64,000 nt of DNA from positions 124,001-188,000 of the forward strand of contig JAKQJM010000057.1 in assembly GCA_029561145.1 (NCBI GenBank), given 5' to 3'. The position numbers and the translations under genes are program-made. The notes beneath the pieces were generated by a model. That model was given only the letters and a program-made list of their open reading frames with translations. It did no database searches and was not told the DNA's origin. This DNA comes from Pseudomonadota bacterium. Its GTDB lineage: Bacteria > Pseudomonadota > Gammaproteobacteria > Xanthomonadales > Rhodanobacteraceae. Positions 25,283 through 34,721 of this stretch are shown here, one piece after another (the stretch's first letter is position 1; each line of letters begins with the position of its first letter).

Positions 25283-26554
25283 ATGATTCGCGACACCTCG
25301 GCGCAGGACCGGCAGCTCAAGCATGAACCGAAGCGCGGCAAGCGCTGGATCAAGTTCGGTATCGGTGCCGCCGCGCTCGCGGTACTGCTCGCGCTAGTCA
25401 TTCCGACCGCGCTGCGCCTGTTCTCGTCGGATACCTCGGCAAGCATGAGCCGGTTGCGTATCGCCGAGGTCAAGCGCGGCACGCTCACCCGCGATGTGTC
25501 GGTGCAGGGCAGCGTGGTCGCCGCGGTCAGCCCGACCCTTTACGCAACGAGTGCCGGCACGGTCACACTGAAGGTCAATGCCGGTGACAAGGTCAGCAAG
25601 GACCAGGTCCTCGCCGAAGTGGTCAGCCCCGAGTTGAGCAATCGCCTGCAGCAGGAGCAGGCGACGCGCGAAGGTCTCGATATCGAGGTGAAACGCGCGG
25701 GTCTCGACCACCGCAAGCAGCAACTGGCGGCAAAGAAACTGCTCGATCAGGCGATGATCGATCGGCAGACCGCCAAGCGCGAAGTCGAGCGCACCCAGCG
25801 CGCGTTCGATGCCGGAGCGATGTCGGAAATGGACCTGTTGCGCACGAAGGACGCGCTGGCCAAGGCCGACATCACGGTCGCCAATGCCGAAGCCGACATG
25901 AAGCTCGATATCGAAAGCCTGGCGTTCGAGCTCAAGAGCAAGCGCCTTGCGCTGGATCGCCAGAGCCTGCTCGCCGAAGACCTGCAGCGCCAGGTCGAAG
26001 AGCTCAAGGTGCGTTCGCCCGTGGATGGACAGGTTGGACAGTTGATCGTGCAGCAGCGCGCCAATGTCGCCGCGAATGCGCCGATCCTCACGGTCGTCGA
26101 TCTCAGTGCACTCGAAATCGAGGTCAAGGTGCCCGAAGTCTTCGCCCACGACCTCGCCATCGGCATGGGCGCGGAGATCCGCGACAACGCAGGCGTCTAC
26201 CCTGGCGAGATCAGTGCGGTGTCGCCGCAGGTCATCGATGGCCAGGTCAGCGGCCGCATCCGCTTCGGCGACAGCAAGCCGGCCGGACTGCGCCAGAACC
26301 AGCGCCTGACCACGCGCATCCTGATGGATGAGCATCCGAATGTGCTGATGGTCGAGCGCGGTCCGTTTGTCGATACCGGCGCCGGCCGTGTTGCCTACGT
26401 GGTTCGTGATGGTGTCGCCGAACGCACGCCGATCGAAGTGGGCGCAACCAGCCTCAATGCGGTCGAGATCATCTCGGGCGTCAAGGAAGGCGACCGTCTC
26501 GTGATTTCCGGCACCGACCAGTTCAACGGCGCACAACGCGTCGCCATCAATTAG
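25283..26554 (+). CDS. efflux periplasmic adaptor (MacA/HlyD family)
   Basis: 423 residues. A basic N-terminus and one membrane segment (FGIGAAALAVLLALVIPTAL) anchor it in the inner membrane. The lipoyl-like halves flank a long coiled-coil hairpin (about 125-235, with LQQEQATREGLDIEVKRAG). KVRSPVDGQVGQLIVQQRANV completes the lipoyl domain, followed by beta-barrel and membrane-proximal domains. It is the bridge between the ABC permeases and an outer-membrane channel. It starts a four-gene operon behind a sigma-54 promoter; GGAG seven bases upstream sets the start. No TolC-like gene is present, so an outer-membrane partner must lie elsewhere. Confidence 0.9.
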   Translation: MIRDTSAQDRQLKHEPKRGKRWIKFGIGAAALAVLLALVIPTALRLFSSDTSASMSRLRIAEVKRGTLTRDVSVQGSVVAAVSPTLYATSAGTVTLKVNAGDKVSKDQVLAEVVSPELSNRLQQEQATREGLDIEVKRAGLDHRKQQLAAKKLLDQAMIDRQTAKREVERTQRAFDAGAMSEMDLLRTKDALAKADITVANAEADMKLDIESLAFELKSKRLALDRQSLLAEDLQRQVEELKVRSPVDGQVGQLIVQQRANVAANAPILTVVDLSALEIEVKVPEVFAHDLAIGMGAEIRDNAGVYPGEISAVSPQVIDGQVSGRIRFGDSKPAGLRQNQRLTTRILMDEHPNVLMVERGPFVDTGAGRVAYVVRDGVAERTPIEVGATSLNAVEIISGVKEGDRLVISGTDQFNGAQRVAIN

Positions 26555-26652
26555 GGGCTGGGGAATGGTTTGAAGCAGAACCAAGCCACGCTGCCCGACC
26601 CGTCTCCCCTCCTCACTTCCCCATTCCCGATTCCCGAACAGAGGCAAAGCCG

Positions 26653-27399
26653 ATGTTGAAAATGACCCACCTGCAGATGGTCTACCGCACGCATTTGATC
26701 GAGACGCATGCACTCCGCGATTTTTCGATCCATGTGCGCGAGGGCGAGTTTGTTGCCGTGACCGGGCCATCCGGTTCGGGCAAGACGACCTTCCTCAATA
26801 TCGCCGGCCTGCTCGAGGAATTCACGGGTGGCGAATACTGGCTCGACGGCGTCGACGTGCGCGGCCTCAATGACAACGCGCGCTCGAAGCTGCGCAACGA
26901 GAAGATCGGATTCATCTTCCAGAGCTTCAACCTGATTCCTGACCTGAACCTGTTTGACAACGTCGATGTGCCGCTGCGTTATCGCGGTTTCTCCGCCGCC
27001 GATCGCAAGAAGCGCATCGAGGAAGCGCTGACCCGCGTCGGCCTGTCCTCGCGCATGAAGCACTATCCGTCCGAACTCTCGGGAGGCCAACAGCAGCGTG
27101 TCGCGATCGCACGCGCGCTGGCCGGCTCGCCAAGGCTGCTGATGGCCGACGAACCAACCGGCAATCTCGACTCATTGATGGCGCGCGGGGTCATGGAACT
27201 GCTCGAGGAAGTGAATCGGCAGGGCACGACCATCGTCATGGTCACCCACGATCCCGAGCTTGCCGCTCGCGCGCAGCGCAACGTGCATGTGATCGATGGC
27301 CAGGTCACCGATTTCGACGATGAGCCCCGTCTGCGCGCCGGAACGCCGGGATTGGAAGTCGGGGACTCGGGATTCGACAAGGCGGAGGCCGTGACATGA
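26653..27399 (+). CDS. ABC transporter ATP-binding protein (MacB/LolD type)
   Basis: 248 residues with Walker A GPSGSGKTT, Q-loop FIFQSFNLIPDLN, signature LSGGQQQRVAIARA, Walker B LLMADEPTGNLDS and H-loop MVTHDPE. This is the MacB/LolD/FtsE-like class that powers mechanotransmission permeases. It sits between adaptor and permease genes. The last 20 codons (from about 27340) run through a GGGATTCGGG-type intergenic repeat, so the C-terminus may have been extended by repeat DNA. Cytoplasmic face of the inner membrane. Confidence 0.93.
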   Translation: MLKMTHLQMVYRTHLIETHALRDFSIHVREGEFVAVTGPSGSGKTTFLNIAGLLEEFTGGEYWLDGVDVRGLNDNARSKLRNEKIGFIFQSFNLIPDLNLFDNVDVPLRYRGFSAADRKKRIEEALTRVGLSSRMKHYPSELSGGQQQRVAIARALAGSPRLLMADEPTGNLDSLMARGVMELLEEVNRQGTTIVMVTHDPELAARAQRNVHVIDGQVTDFDDEPRLRAGTPGLEVGDSGFDKAEAVT

Positions 27400-27526
27400 C
27401 GCGCCCTGTTCGCGAACCCGATGTTGCGCATTGCGCAGGTGTGGAGGACGAGCGAACGCCGGGGATCCAGCGCGCTCTGCTTTCATCCAACCCCGAATCC
27501 CGAATCCAGAACCCCGGCCTCTGACC

Positions 27527-28831
27527 ATGTTCTCCTACTATCTCCAGCTCGGCCTGCGCAGCCTTAGGCGCAACCCGGTACTCACCGCCCTGATGGTCAT
27601 CGGCATCGGCCTCGGCATCGCGGCGAGCATGACAACGCTGACCGTGATGCACCTGATGGGCAGCGACCCGATCCCGTGGAAAAGCGACAAACTGCACTAT
27701 GTCCAGCTCGACACCTGGAGCGCGGACAACAGCTACTACGAGGATGGACGCCCGCCTGACCAGGTGACCTATCGCGATGCGGTCGCCCTGATGGAGGCCG
27801 GCAAGGCGGACAAGCAGGCGGCCATGTACAAGCTCGCATTGCCGATACAGCCGGCGAACAAGGAACTGAAACCGTTTCGTTCGCTCGGTCGCGTCACCTA
27901 CAGCGATTTCTTCGCGATGTTCGAGCCGCCGTTCAAGTATGGTGGCCCGTGGAGCCACGACCAGGACGCCACGCACGAGCGCGTCGTCGTGCTCGGCAAG
28001 GAAATGAACGAGAAGCTGTTCGGTGGCCAGGACAGCACCGGCAAGACCGTGCGCATGGACGACATCGACTACACGATTGTCGGTGTCCTGGACGACTGGA
28101 AATTGCGCTCGCGCTACTACGACCTGACCAATGGCGCATTCGCCGATCCCGACGAGTTCTTCATGCCGTTCACATCGGCGATCGATCTGAAGCAGCGCTC
28201 CTCGGGCAACAACAGTTGCTGGAAATCCTCGGGCGACGGCTGGGACGCCTATCTCGATTCCGAGTGCATCTGGATCCAGATGTGGGTACAGCTCGAATCA
28301 CCCGCGCGGCTTGCCGAGTACACGGCCTACCTCGACAGCTACGTCAACGATCAGAAGAAGCTCGGCCGTTTCCCGCGCCCGCTCAACAATCGCCTGCTCG
28401 ACGTCAATGCATGGATGGCCGACCAGGAGGTCGTCTCGAGGGATGTGCAGGTGCAGACCGGTCTTGCGTTTGCCTTCCTCGTTGTCTGCCTGGTCAATAC
28501 GGTCGGCCTGCTGCTGGCCAAGTTCACGCGCAAGTCCGGCGAGATCGGCCTGCGTCGCGCGCTCGGCGCGAGTCGTCGCGAAGTGTTCAGCCAGTTCCTG
28601 ATCGAATCAGGCGTGGTCGGCCTCAGCGGCGGCGTGCTCGGCCTGGTCCTGACCGGTCTCGGCCTGGTCGCGGTCAGGGCGCTCTATTCCGAATACAAGA
28701 CGGTCGCCCATCTGGACTGGACGATGATTGCCGTGACGATCGCGCTTGCCATCGTATCGGCGGTACTTGCCGGACTCTACCCGACCTGGCGAGCCTGTCG
28801 CGTCCAGCCCGCGGCGCAGTTGAAGATCTGA
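27527..28831 (+). CDS. MacB-type ABC transporter permease
   Basis: 434 residues from the ATG at 27527; the upstream in-frame stretch is repeat DNA and not used. The layout is that of FtsX/MacB permeases: an N-terminal helix (LTALMVIGIGLGIAASMTTL), a large periplasmic domain (about 45-310), and three C-terminal helices. The FtsX signature RKSGEIGLRRALGASRREVF is present. It should couple ATP hydrolysis to periplasmic movement. It pairs with the second permease 110 bp downstream to form a heterodimer. Confidence 0.9.
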   Translation: MFSYYLQLGLRSLRRNPVLTALMVIGIGLGIAASMTTLTVMHLMGSDPIPWKSDKLHYVQLDTWSADNSYYEDGRPPDQVTYRDAVALMEAGKADKQAAMYKLALPIQPANKELKPFRSLGRVTYSDFFAMFEPPFKYGGPWSHDQDATHERVVVLGKEMNEKLFGGQDSTGKTVRMDDIDYTIVGVLDDWKLRSRYYDLTNGAFADPDEFFMPFTSAIDLKQRSSGNNSCWKSSGDGWDAYLDSECIWIQMWVQLESPARLAEYTAYLDSYVNDQKKLGRFPRPLNNRLLDVNAWMADQEVVSRDVQVQTGLAFAFLVVCLVNTVGLLLAKFTRKSGEIGLRRALGASRREVFSQFLIESGVVGLSGGVLGLVLTGLGLVAVRALYSEYKTVAHLDWTMIAVTIALAIVSAVLAGLYPTWRACRVQPAAQLKI

Positions 28832-28835
28832 AAGG

Positions 28836-28930
28836 CCGGGATTCGGGAACAGGAATTCGGGATCGGGAAAAGCGAAATCCTCGCCGCCCGCCGAATGCCG
28901 CTCCTTCGAATCCCGAATCCCGAATCCCGG
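28836..28930. repeat. inverted heptad-type repeat between the two permease genes
   Basis: GGGATTCGGG and related heptads at 28838-28868 face CGAATCCCGAATCCCGAATC at 28907-28926, so the intergenic region can fold into a long stem. Similar ATTCCCG/CGGGAAT units occur at 26560-26637 (facing pair), 27348-27376, 27491-27508 and 30157-30187, that is in or at every gap of this operon. These look like the short intergenic repeats common in Xanthomonadaceae (from memory). Confidence 0.65.
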
Positions 28931-28940
28931 ACACTATCCC

Positions 28941-30152
28941 ATGGAAATCCGCCCGATACTTTCCGCACTCATGCGCAGCAAGGTCTCGATGATCCTGATC
29001 GGCGTGCAGGTCGCGCTCACCCTCGCCATCGTCTGCAATGCGCTGTTCATCATCGGCCAGCGTCTGGACCACATGAACCGGCCGAGCGGCATGAACGAGG
29101 CCGACACGTTCTATTTCGGCAGCTCGGGTTTCGGCGAGGGCTTCGATGCCCAGGCGGCCATTCGCGAGGATCTCGCGACCCTGCGGCAGATGCCCGGCGT
29201 GGCCAGCGCGACGACGTCCAATTCCGTGCCGATGAGCGAGGGCGGCTGGAGCACGGGCATCAGTCTGCAGCCCAAGCAGAAGACCTCGACGGCCGACAGC
29301 ACGATCTACATCGTCGACGAGAAGGCGCTCGACACGTTCGGTGCCAAGCTCATCGCCGGCCGTGATTTCAAGCCCGAGGAAGTCACCGACTTGGTCTTCG
29401 GCGACCGCCTGAGGCCTTCGGTGATCATCGTCACCAAGGCGCTGGCAGACAAGCTGTTTCCCGACGGCGATGCGCTCGGAAAATCGGTCTACCTCGACGA
29501 GGACCCGCCGACCAGCACGATCGTTGGCATCGTCGAGCGCACCCAGCAGCCGTGGATGAGCAGCGACTCGATCGAGAACTCGACCTTCGTGCCCGCCTAC
29601 ATGCCGTACGGAAATTCGACGCGCTATCTCGTGCGTGCCGAACCCGGGCGTCGCGACGAGGTCATGAAGGCGGTCGAACAGAAGCTGTCGGAGTCCAACA
29701 CCAGCCGCATCATCGGCAAGGTGCGCAGCATGGAGGAGACGCGCGCCGAGGCCTACGCAGGCGATCGCGCCATGGCCATCATCCTCAGCGCCGTGATCAT
29801 CTCGCTGCTCGCGATCACCGCGCTCGGCATCGTCGGCATGGCCAGTTTCTGGGTCGCGCAGCGCACGCGGCAGATTGGCACGCGGCGGGCACTGGGTGCC
29901 TCGCGGACCGACATCCTGCGCTATTTCCAGACCGAGAATTTCATCATCACGACGCTGGGCCTGGTCGTTGGCGCGGTGCTCGCTTACGCGTTCAGCCTGT
30001 GGATGATGAAGAGCTACCAGTCGCCGCGCCTGCCGTGGTACTACGTGCCGATCGGCTTCCTGTGCCTGTGGACACTGGGCCAGCTCGCCGTGCTCGGACC
30101 GGCGATGCGTGCCTCGCGGGTTCCGCCGGCCGTGGCCACGCGCAGCGTGTGA
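28941..30152 (+). CDS. second MacB-type ABC transporter permease
   Basis: 403 residues with the same arrangement as the permease upstream: an N-terminal helix (LIGVQVALTLAIVCNALFII), a periplasmic domain, and C-terminal helices with the FtsX signature RTRQIGTRRALGASRTDILR. The preceding gap holds inverted repeats that could separate the messages. Two different permeases with one ATPase imply a heterodimeric exporter, as in some peptide or antibiotic efflux systems. Substrate unknown. Confidence 0.9.
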   Translation: MEIRPILSALMRSKVSMILIGVQVALTLAIVCNALFIIGQRLDHMNRPSGMNEADTFYFGSSGFGEGFDAQAAIREDLATLRQMPGVASATTSNSVPMSEGGWSTGISLQPKQKTSTADSTIYIVDEKALDTFGAKLIAGRDFKPEEVTDLVFGDRLRPSVIIVTKALADKLFPDGDALGKSVYLDEDPPTSTIVGIVERTQQPWMSSDSIENSTFVPAYMPYGNSTRYLVRAEPGRRDEVMKAVEQKLSESNTSRIIGKVRSMEETRAEAYAGDRAMAIILSAVIISLLAITALGIVGMASFWVAQRTRQIGTRRALGASRTDILRYFQTENFIITTLGLVVGAVLAYAFSLWMMKSYQSPRLPWYYVPIGFLCLWTLGQLAVLGPAMRASRVPPAVATRSV

Positions 30153-30344
30153 TGGCGGCGGGAAACGGGAACAGGGAATCGGGAGTCGGTAAGATGCCGG
30201 AATCCGAGGCGCGATTCGGAGCACGTCGACAACGCAACTGCCGACCGCTCCTGCCTCGATCCATTTTCGTCCCATCCATGTAACCCTTTGCCGTGTGGCT
30301 GCATCCAAGCAGCCATGCGTCGATGCCCAGCCCAGAACCGAACC

Positions 30345-31688
30345 ATGCGCACCGTACTGGTGATCGACGACAATCCGGCGGTTGGAACGGCACTCGATGT
30401 GCTGTTTGGCCTGCATGACATCCGTGCGGTGATCGCGACATCGCCTGCCCAGGGGCTCGACATGCTTTCGCGCGAGCATGTCGACCTGGTCGTGCAGGAC
30501 ATGAATTTCAGTGCCGACACCACCTCGGGCGAGGAAGGCATCGAGCTGTACCGCGCGATCCGTCGCGATCATTCCGACCTGCCGATCATCCTCCTGACCG
30601 CGTGGACACGTCTCGAGACCGCCGTGGAACTGGTCAAGGCGGGAGCCAGTGACTATCTCGGCAAGCCCTGGGATGACAACAAGCTGCTGGCGACCGTCGA
30701 GAACCTGCTCGAACTCTCCGAAGCGACCCGCGAGGTCTCGCGCTTTCGCGACGAGCGGCGCCGGCGCCGGCGCCAGCTCGACGCCCGCTACGACCTGCGC
30801 GGCATCGTGTTTGCCTCCAATGGCATGGAGCGCGTCGTCGAGCTCGCCTGCCAGGTCGCGCGTGCAGATGTGCCGGTACTGATCACCGGTCCGAATGGCG
30901 CCGGCAAGGAGCGCATCGCCGAAATCGTCCAGGCCAATTCGGCTCGCGCCAAGGGTGCGTTCATCACGGTCAATTGCGGCGCGCTACCGTCGGAGCTGAT
31001 CGAGGCCGAGTTGTTCGGCGCCGAGCCCGGGGCCTATACCGGTGCTCCGAATCGCGCGCGCGAGGGGCGCTTCGAGGCAGCCGATGGCGGCACCCTTTTT
31101 CTCGACGAGATCGGCAACCTGCCGTTGGCCGGGCAGATGAAATTGTTGCGCATTCTCGAAACGGGGCAGTTCGAGCGACTCGGTTCGAGCAAGACCCGCC
31201 ACGTCTCGGTGCGCGTCATCAGTGCGACCAACGCAGACCTGCCGAACCTGATCCGCGATGGTCAGTTCCGTGAGGATCTCTTCTATCGCCTCAACGTGAT
31301 CGAATTGCGCCTGCCGCCGCTTGCCGAACGCAGCGACGACATCCTTCCGCTGGCCGAGCACTTCCTGCAGGGCAGGGCGACACTCGATGGCGGTGCGCGA
31401 TCGGCACTCGTGGCGCATGCCTGGCCGGGCAACGTGCGCGAACTGAAGAATGCGATCGACCGCGCCAGCCTGCTGTGCAGCGAAGGCATGATCACGGCGC
31501 GCGATCTTGCCCTCGGCCCGGCCCGTGCGAATGCCGGGCGCTCTCCGACCGATGCCGAGCCCGACAAGGGCATGATCGAAGCGGCCTTGCAGCGCGCGCG
31601 CGGGGTGATCAGCCAGGCCGCGTCGGATCTCGGCCTGTCCCGTCAGGCGCTTTACCGGCGCATGGAAAAGATGGGCATCGAAACCTGA
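30345..31688 (+). CDS. NtrC-family sigma-54 response regulator
   Basis: 447 residues from the ATG at 30345. The receiver domain has DD8-9 and phospho-acceptor Asp52 (VVQDMNF). The AAA+ domain has Walker A GPNGAGKE (182-189), the sigma-54 contact loop GAYTGA (229-234) and Walker B GTLFLDEIG. The C-terminal Fis-type HTH is SQAASDLGLSRQALYRRME. The GAYTGA loop means it can activate sigma-54 polymerase. It follows the efflux operon and precedes its kinase, so the sigma-54 promoter at 25219 is its likely target. Its Walker A reads GPNGAGKE against the usual G-E-S-G-[TS]-G-K-E. Confidence 0.93.
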   Translation: MRTVLVIDDNPAVGTALDVLFGLHDIRAVIATSPAQGLDMLSREHVDLVVQDMNFSADTTSGEEGIELYRAIRRDHSDLPIILLTAWTRLETAVELVKAGASDYLGKPWDDNKLLATVENLLELSEATREVSRFRDERRRRRRQLDARYDLRGIVFASNGMERVVELACQVARADVPVLITGPNGAGKERIAEIVQANSARAKGAFITVNCGALPSELIEAELFGAEPGAYTGAPNRAREGRFEAADGGTLFLDEIGNLPLAGQMKLLRILETGQFERLGSSKTRHVSVRVISATNADLPNLIRDGQFREDLFYRLNVIELRLPPLAERSDDILPLAEHFLQGRATLDGGARSALVAHAWPGNVRELKNAIDRASLLCSEGMITARDLALGPARANAGRSPTDAEPDKGMIEAALQRARGVISQAASDLGLSRQALYRRMEKMGIET

Positions 31689-31732
31689 GTCGCGCCGCCG
31701 GTCGCGGATCGTGTTCGCGATTGGGGTCTGTC

Positions 31733-33130
31733 ATGATTTCGCCCGGGTCTGACGCCGCCGAGGCATTCTCGAGAGCGGCTCGAGCGATTTGGGAACACGG
31801 GCGCATGCGCATTTTTTCACTGGAAGGGAAACTCGCCGCGGCCCTGCTGCTGTGGTCGATCCTGACCGCGCTCGGCGTGGTCCTGCTCAATCGCTGGCTG
31901 GATTCCCTGCAGCTCGCTGCAGCCGCCGGCGTTGCCGCGCTGTGTCTTCCGGCGCTGCTGTTTGCGCGTCGCCTTGCACGACCCGTCGCGAGCCTCATCC
32001 GCGCCTTGTCGGGCAGCGTGTCGGCATTTGGCGACGGGGATTTCAGTTTCTCGATCCGCAATACGCGCCGCGATGAGGTCGGCGACCTGGTCGACGCGCA
32101 CAACGAACTGGGCAGGGTGTTGCGCGAGCAGCGCCAGAACCTCTTCCAGCGCGAACTGCTGCTCGACACGGTCGTTCAGAACACGCCGAACGCGATGGTC
32201 CTGGTCGAACCGGGCGGTCACGTCGTCTACGCCAATCTTGCCGCGCGCGCATTGCTCAACGGCGGGCGTGCGATGAACGGGTCGCGGATCGATACGGTGA
32301 TCGCCGAAGCGCCACGCGAACTGGCCGAGGCATTGTCGGGCAGCGAGGACGCCTTGTTCAGCGTCGAGCTGAACCACGAAGAGGAAACCTTCCACCTGTC
32401 GCAGCGCAGTTTCAAGCTGCAGGGACGCACCCATCGCATGATCATCCTGCGACGGATGACGCGCGAACTCTCGCGGCAGGAAGTGGCGACGTGGAAGAAG
32501 GTCATACGCGTCGTCAGCCATGAACTCAACAATTCGCTGGCGCCGATTCGCTCGCTCTCGCATTCGGGGCGACAACTGGCCAAGCGCGGCGAACTCGATC
32601 GGCTGCAGCTCGTCTTCGACACGATCGAGGAGCGCGCCTCGCATCTCGGCGGGTTCGTCCAGGGCTATGCGCATTTCGCCAAATTGCCGACGCCCCAGCC
32701 CGCTGCCGTGGAATGGCAGTCGTTTCTCGTCGCGCTGGGTCAGCACAGCCGCTTCCGTCTCGACGGAGCGCCGCCGGAGGGTGCTGCGTGGTTCGACCGG
32801 GCGCAGGTCGAACAGTTGCTGATCAATGTCCTGAAGAACGCCCATGAATCGGGCAGCCCGATCGACGATGTCGAACTCGCCGTTGCCTTGCGCGGTCGCG
32901 ACCTGCGCATCGAAGTGCGCGACCGCGGGCCGGGCATGAGCGAGACGGTGCTGGCCAACGCGTTGTTGCCGTTCTACTCGACCAAGCGCAGCGGCACCGG
33001 CCTTGGCCTTGCCCTGTCGCGCGAAATCGCAGAAGCGCATGGCGGACGCCTGCATCTGGCCAACCGTCCTGGTGGCGGGCTGGTCATCACCCTGAGTCTG
33101 CCGCAATCCGATGCCATGGCTGCATCCTGA
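31733..33130 (+). CDS. sensor histidine kinase (NtrY-like)
   Basis: 465 residues if started at 31733; an ATG at 31805 is equally possible. Two membrane helices (LAAALLLWSILTALGVVLL and LAAAAGVAALCLPALLFA) enclose almost no periplasmic loop. They are followed by a HAMP-like stretch (RRLARPVASLIRAL), a PAS domain (VVQNTPNAMVLVEPGG) and the kinase core: H-box VVSHELNNSLAPI (His263), N-box INVLKNAHES, DRGPGM and GTGLGLALS. The short loop suggests sensing within the membrane, for example an antibiotic or lipid. It starts 44 bp after the regulator and should phosphorylate it. Confidence 0.92.
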   Translation: MISPGSDAAEAFSRAARAIWEHGRMRIFSLEGKLAAALLLWSILTALGVVLLNRWLDSLQLAAAAGVAALCLPALLFARRLARPVASLIRALSGSVSAFGDGDFSFSIRNTRRDEVGDLVDAHNELGRVLREQRQNLFQRELLLDTVVQNTPNAMVLVEPGGHVVYANLAARALLNGGRAMNGSRIDTVIAEAPRELAEALSGSEDALFSVELNHEEETFHLSQRSFKLQGRTHRMIILRRMTRELSRQEVATWKKVIRVVSHELNNSLAPIRSLSHSGRQLAKRGELDRLQLVFDTIEERASHLGGFVQGYAHFAKLPTPQPAAVEWQSFLVALGQHSRFRLDGAPPEGAAWFDRAQVEQLLINVLKNAHESGSPIDDVELAVALRGRDLRIEVRDRGPGMSETVLANALLPFYSTKRSGTGLGLALSREIAEAHGGRLHLANRPGGGLVITLSLPQSDAMAAS

Positions 33131-33193
33131 AATTCCGTTGTCGGCCCGCTCCTGCTAGATTGGCGGGACACGAAACTTCGCGGGGAAAGCGAA

Positions 33194-34156
33194 ATGTCCG
33201 GATTCATCGGTCTTGTTATTGTCGTACTTGTCTTCATTGCGCTTGCCAAGCTCGTGCGCATCGTGCCGCAGGGCTATGAATGGACAGTGCAGCGCTGGGG
33301 CAAATACACCCACACGCTGACCCCGGGCTTCCACCTGCTCGTGCCGGTCGTGCAAAGCGTCGGCCACAAGATCAACATGATGGAGCAGGTGCTCGACGTG
33401 CCATCGCAGGAAGTCATCACCAAGGACAATGCCGTCGTGCGTGTCGACGGCGTGGTTTTCTACCAGGTCCTCGATGCCGCCAAGGCAGCCTACGAGGTTT
33501 CCAACCTCGAACAGGCGTCGCTGGCCCTGATCATGACCAATATCCGCACCGTGCTCGGTTCGATGGATCTCGATGAATCGCTGAGCAAGCGTGACGAGAT
33601 CAATGCCAAGCTGCTGATGGTCGTCGACCTGGCGACCCATCCCTGGGGCGTGAAGGTCACCCGCATCGAGATCAAGGACATTTCGCCACCGCGCGATCTG
33701 GTCGATTCGATGGCGCGACAGATGAAGGCCGAACGCGAGAAGCGCGCCAACATCCTCGAGGCGGAAGGCTTCCGTCAGGCGGCGATCCTCAAGGCGGACG
33801 GCGAAAAGCAGGCGGCGATCCTCGAAGCGGAAGGCAAGCGCGAAGCCGCCTACCGCGAAGCGGAAGCGCGCGAACGTCTCGCCGAAGCCGAGGCCAAGGC
33901 GACGACGATGGTGTCCGATGCGATTGCCGGTGGCGACATCAATGCGATCAACTATTTCGTAGCCAACAAGTATGTCGAGGCGCTCAAGGAAATGGCGCAT
34001 TCGCCAAACCAGAAAGTGCTGATGCTTCCATTCGAAGCGACCGGTATCCTCGGCTCGCTGGCCGGCATCGCCGAGATCGCCAAGAGCGCGTTCGACAAAT
34101 CGGCGGCAAACCCGCCGCCACCGCCTTCGCGCGCTCCTCCACCGGTCATGCGTTGA
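33194..34156 (+). CDS. SPFH/band 7 stomatin-like membrane protein
   Basis: 320 residues: an N-terminal membrane anchor ([18 protein letters not shown]), SPFH domain ([30 protein letters not shown]), and a coiled-coil region ([20 protein letters not shown]) with repeated EA/KQA units. The end is Pro-rich. This is the QmcA/YbbK type that assembles with an NfeD partner, encoded 12 bp downstream. It organises membrane microdomains or controls protease access. A -10-like TAGATT lies at 33156. Confidence 0.92.
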   Translation: MSGFIGLVIVVLVFIALAKLVRIVPQGYEWTVQRWGKYTHTLTPGFHLLVPVVQSVGHKINMMEQVLDVPSQEVITKDNAVVRVDGVVFYQVLDAAKAAYEVSNLEQASLALIMTNIRTVLGSMDLDESLSKRDEINAKLLMVVDLATHPWGVKVTRIEIKDISPPRDLVDSMARQMKAEREKRANILEAEGFRQAAILKADGEKQAAILEAEGKREAAYREAEARERLAEAEAKATTMVSDAIAGGDINAINYFVANKYVEALKEMAHSPNQKVLMLPFEATGILGSLAGIAEIAKSAFDKSAANPPPPPSRAPPPVMR

Positions 34157-34168
34157 ACAGGAATCGCC

Positions 34169-34624
34169 ATGAGTGATGTGATTTCCCGCCTTCTCGACAG
34201 CTACGGCTGGTGGTTGCTGGCCCTGCTGCTGATTGCCGCCGAGCTCGTCGCGCCCGGCTACTTCCTGCTCTGGATCGGCCTCGCCGCGGCGATCATGGGC
34301 TTGGTCATGCTGGTCTTCCCGGGCCTCGTGTTCGTCGGCCAGGCCGTGTTGTTCGCGCTGCTGGCGATCACGGTATGCGTCATCTACTGGAAGTTCATCC
34401 GTCCCGCCGCAGAACTGCGCGACGACCAGCCGCTGCTCAACCGCAAGGGCGAACGCATGATCGGCCGGCGGGTCACCGTGGTCGAGCCGGTCGTCAATGG
34501 ACGCGGCAAGGCAAAGGTCGGCGATTCGGTCTGGTTGATCGAAGGACCGGACTGCGCCATCGGCACATACGTCGAAGTCGTGGGCGTCGAAGGCACGACG
34601 CTCAAGGTCGCCCTCGCTGGCTGA
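34169..34624 (+). CDS. NfeD-like membrane protein
   Basis: 151 residues with three or four hydrophobic segments (WWLLALLLIAAELVAPGYFLLWIG is the first pair, split by a short loop) followed by an OB-fold (GRRVTVVEPVVNGRGKAKVG, SVWLIEGPD, GTYVEVVGVEGTTLKV). This is the short YbbJ/NfeD form. It starts 12 bp after the SPFH gene with an AGGA ribosome-binding site; the pair is conserved across bacteria. Confidence 0.9.
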   Translation: MSDVISRLLDSYGWWLLALLLIAAELVAPGYFLLWIGLAAAIMGLVMLVFPGLVFVGQAVLFALLAITVCVIYWKFIRPAAELRDDQPLLNRKGERMIGRRVTVVEPVVNGRGKAKVGDSVWLIEGPDCAIGTYVEVVGVEGTTLKVALAG

Positions 34625-34689
34625 TCTCGCCTGGAGCGTTCGCCCGGAGTCGCGCGTGGCAGTGGCCCACATCGAGTGGCGCCATTGCC

Positions 34690-34695
34690 TATAAT
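34690..34695 (+). promoter_or_regulatory. -10 box of gcvT
   Basis: A perfect TATAAT lies 26 bp before the gcvT start. The -35 region 17 bp upstream is poor. No glycine riboswitch was recognised in the 97-bp gap. Confidence 0.5.
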
Positions 34696-34721
34696 CCGCG
34701 CTTCCCCGCAAGGCGATCGAC

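Noticed and set aside
34625..34721. Possible glycine riboswitch before gcvT
   Set aside because: The gap is under 100 bp and shows no conserved aptamer pattern, only a -10 box.
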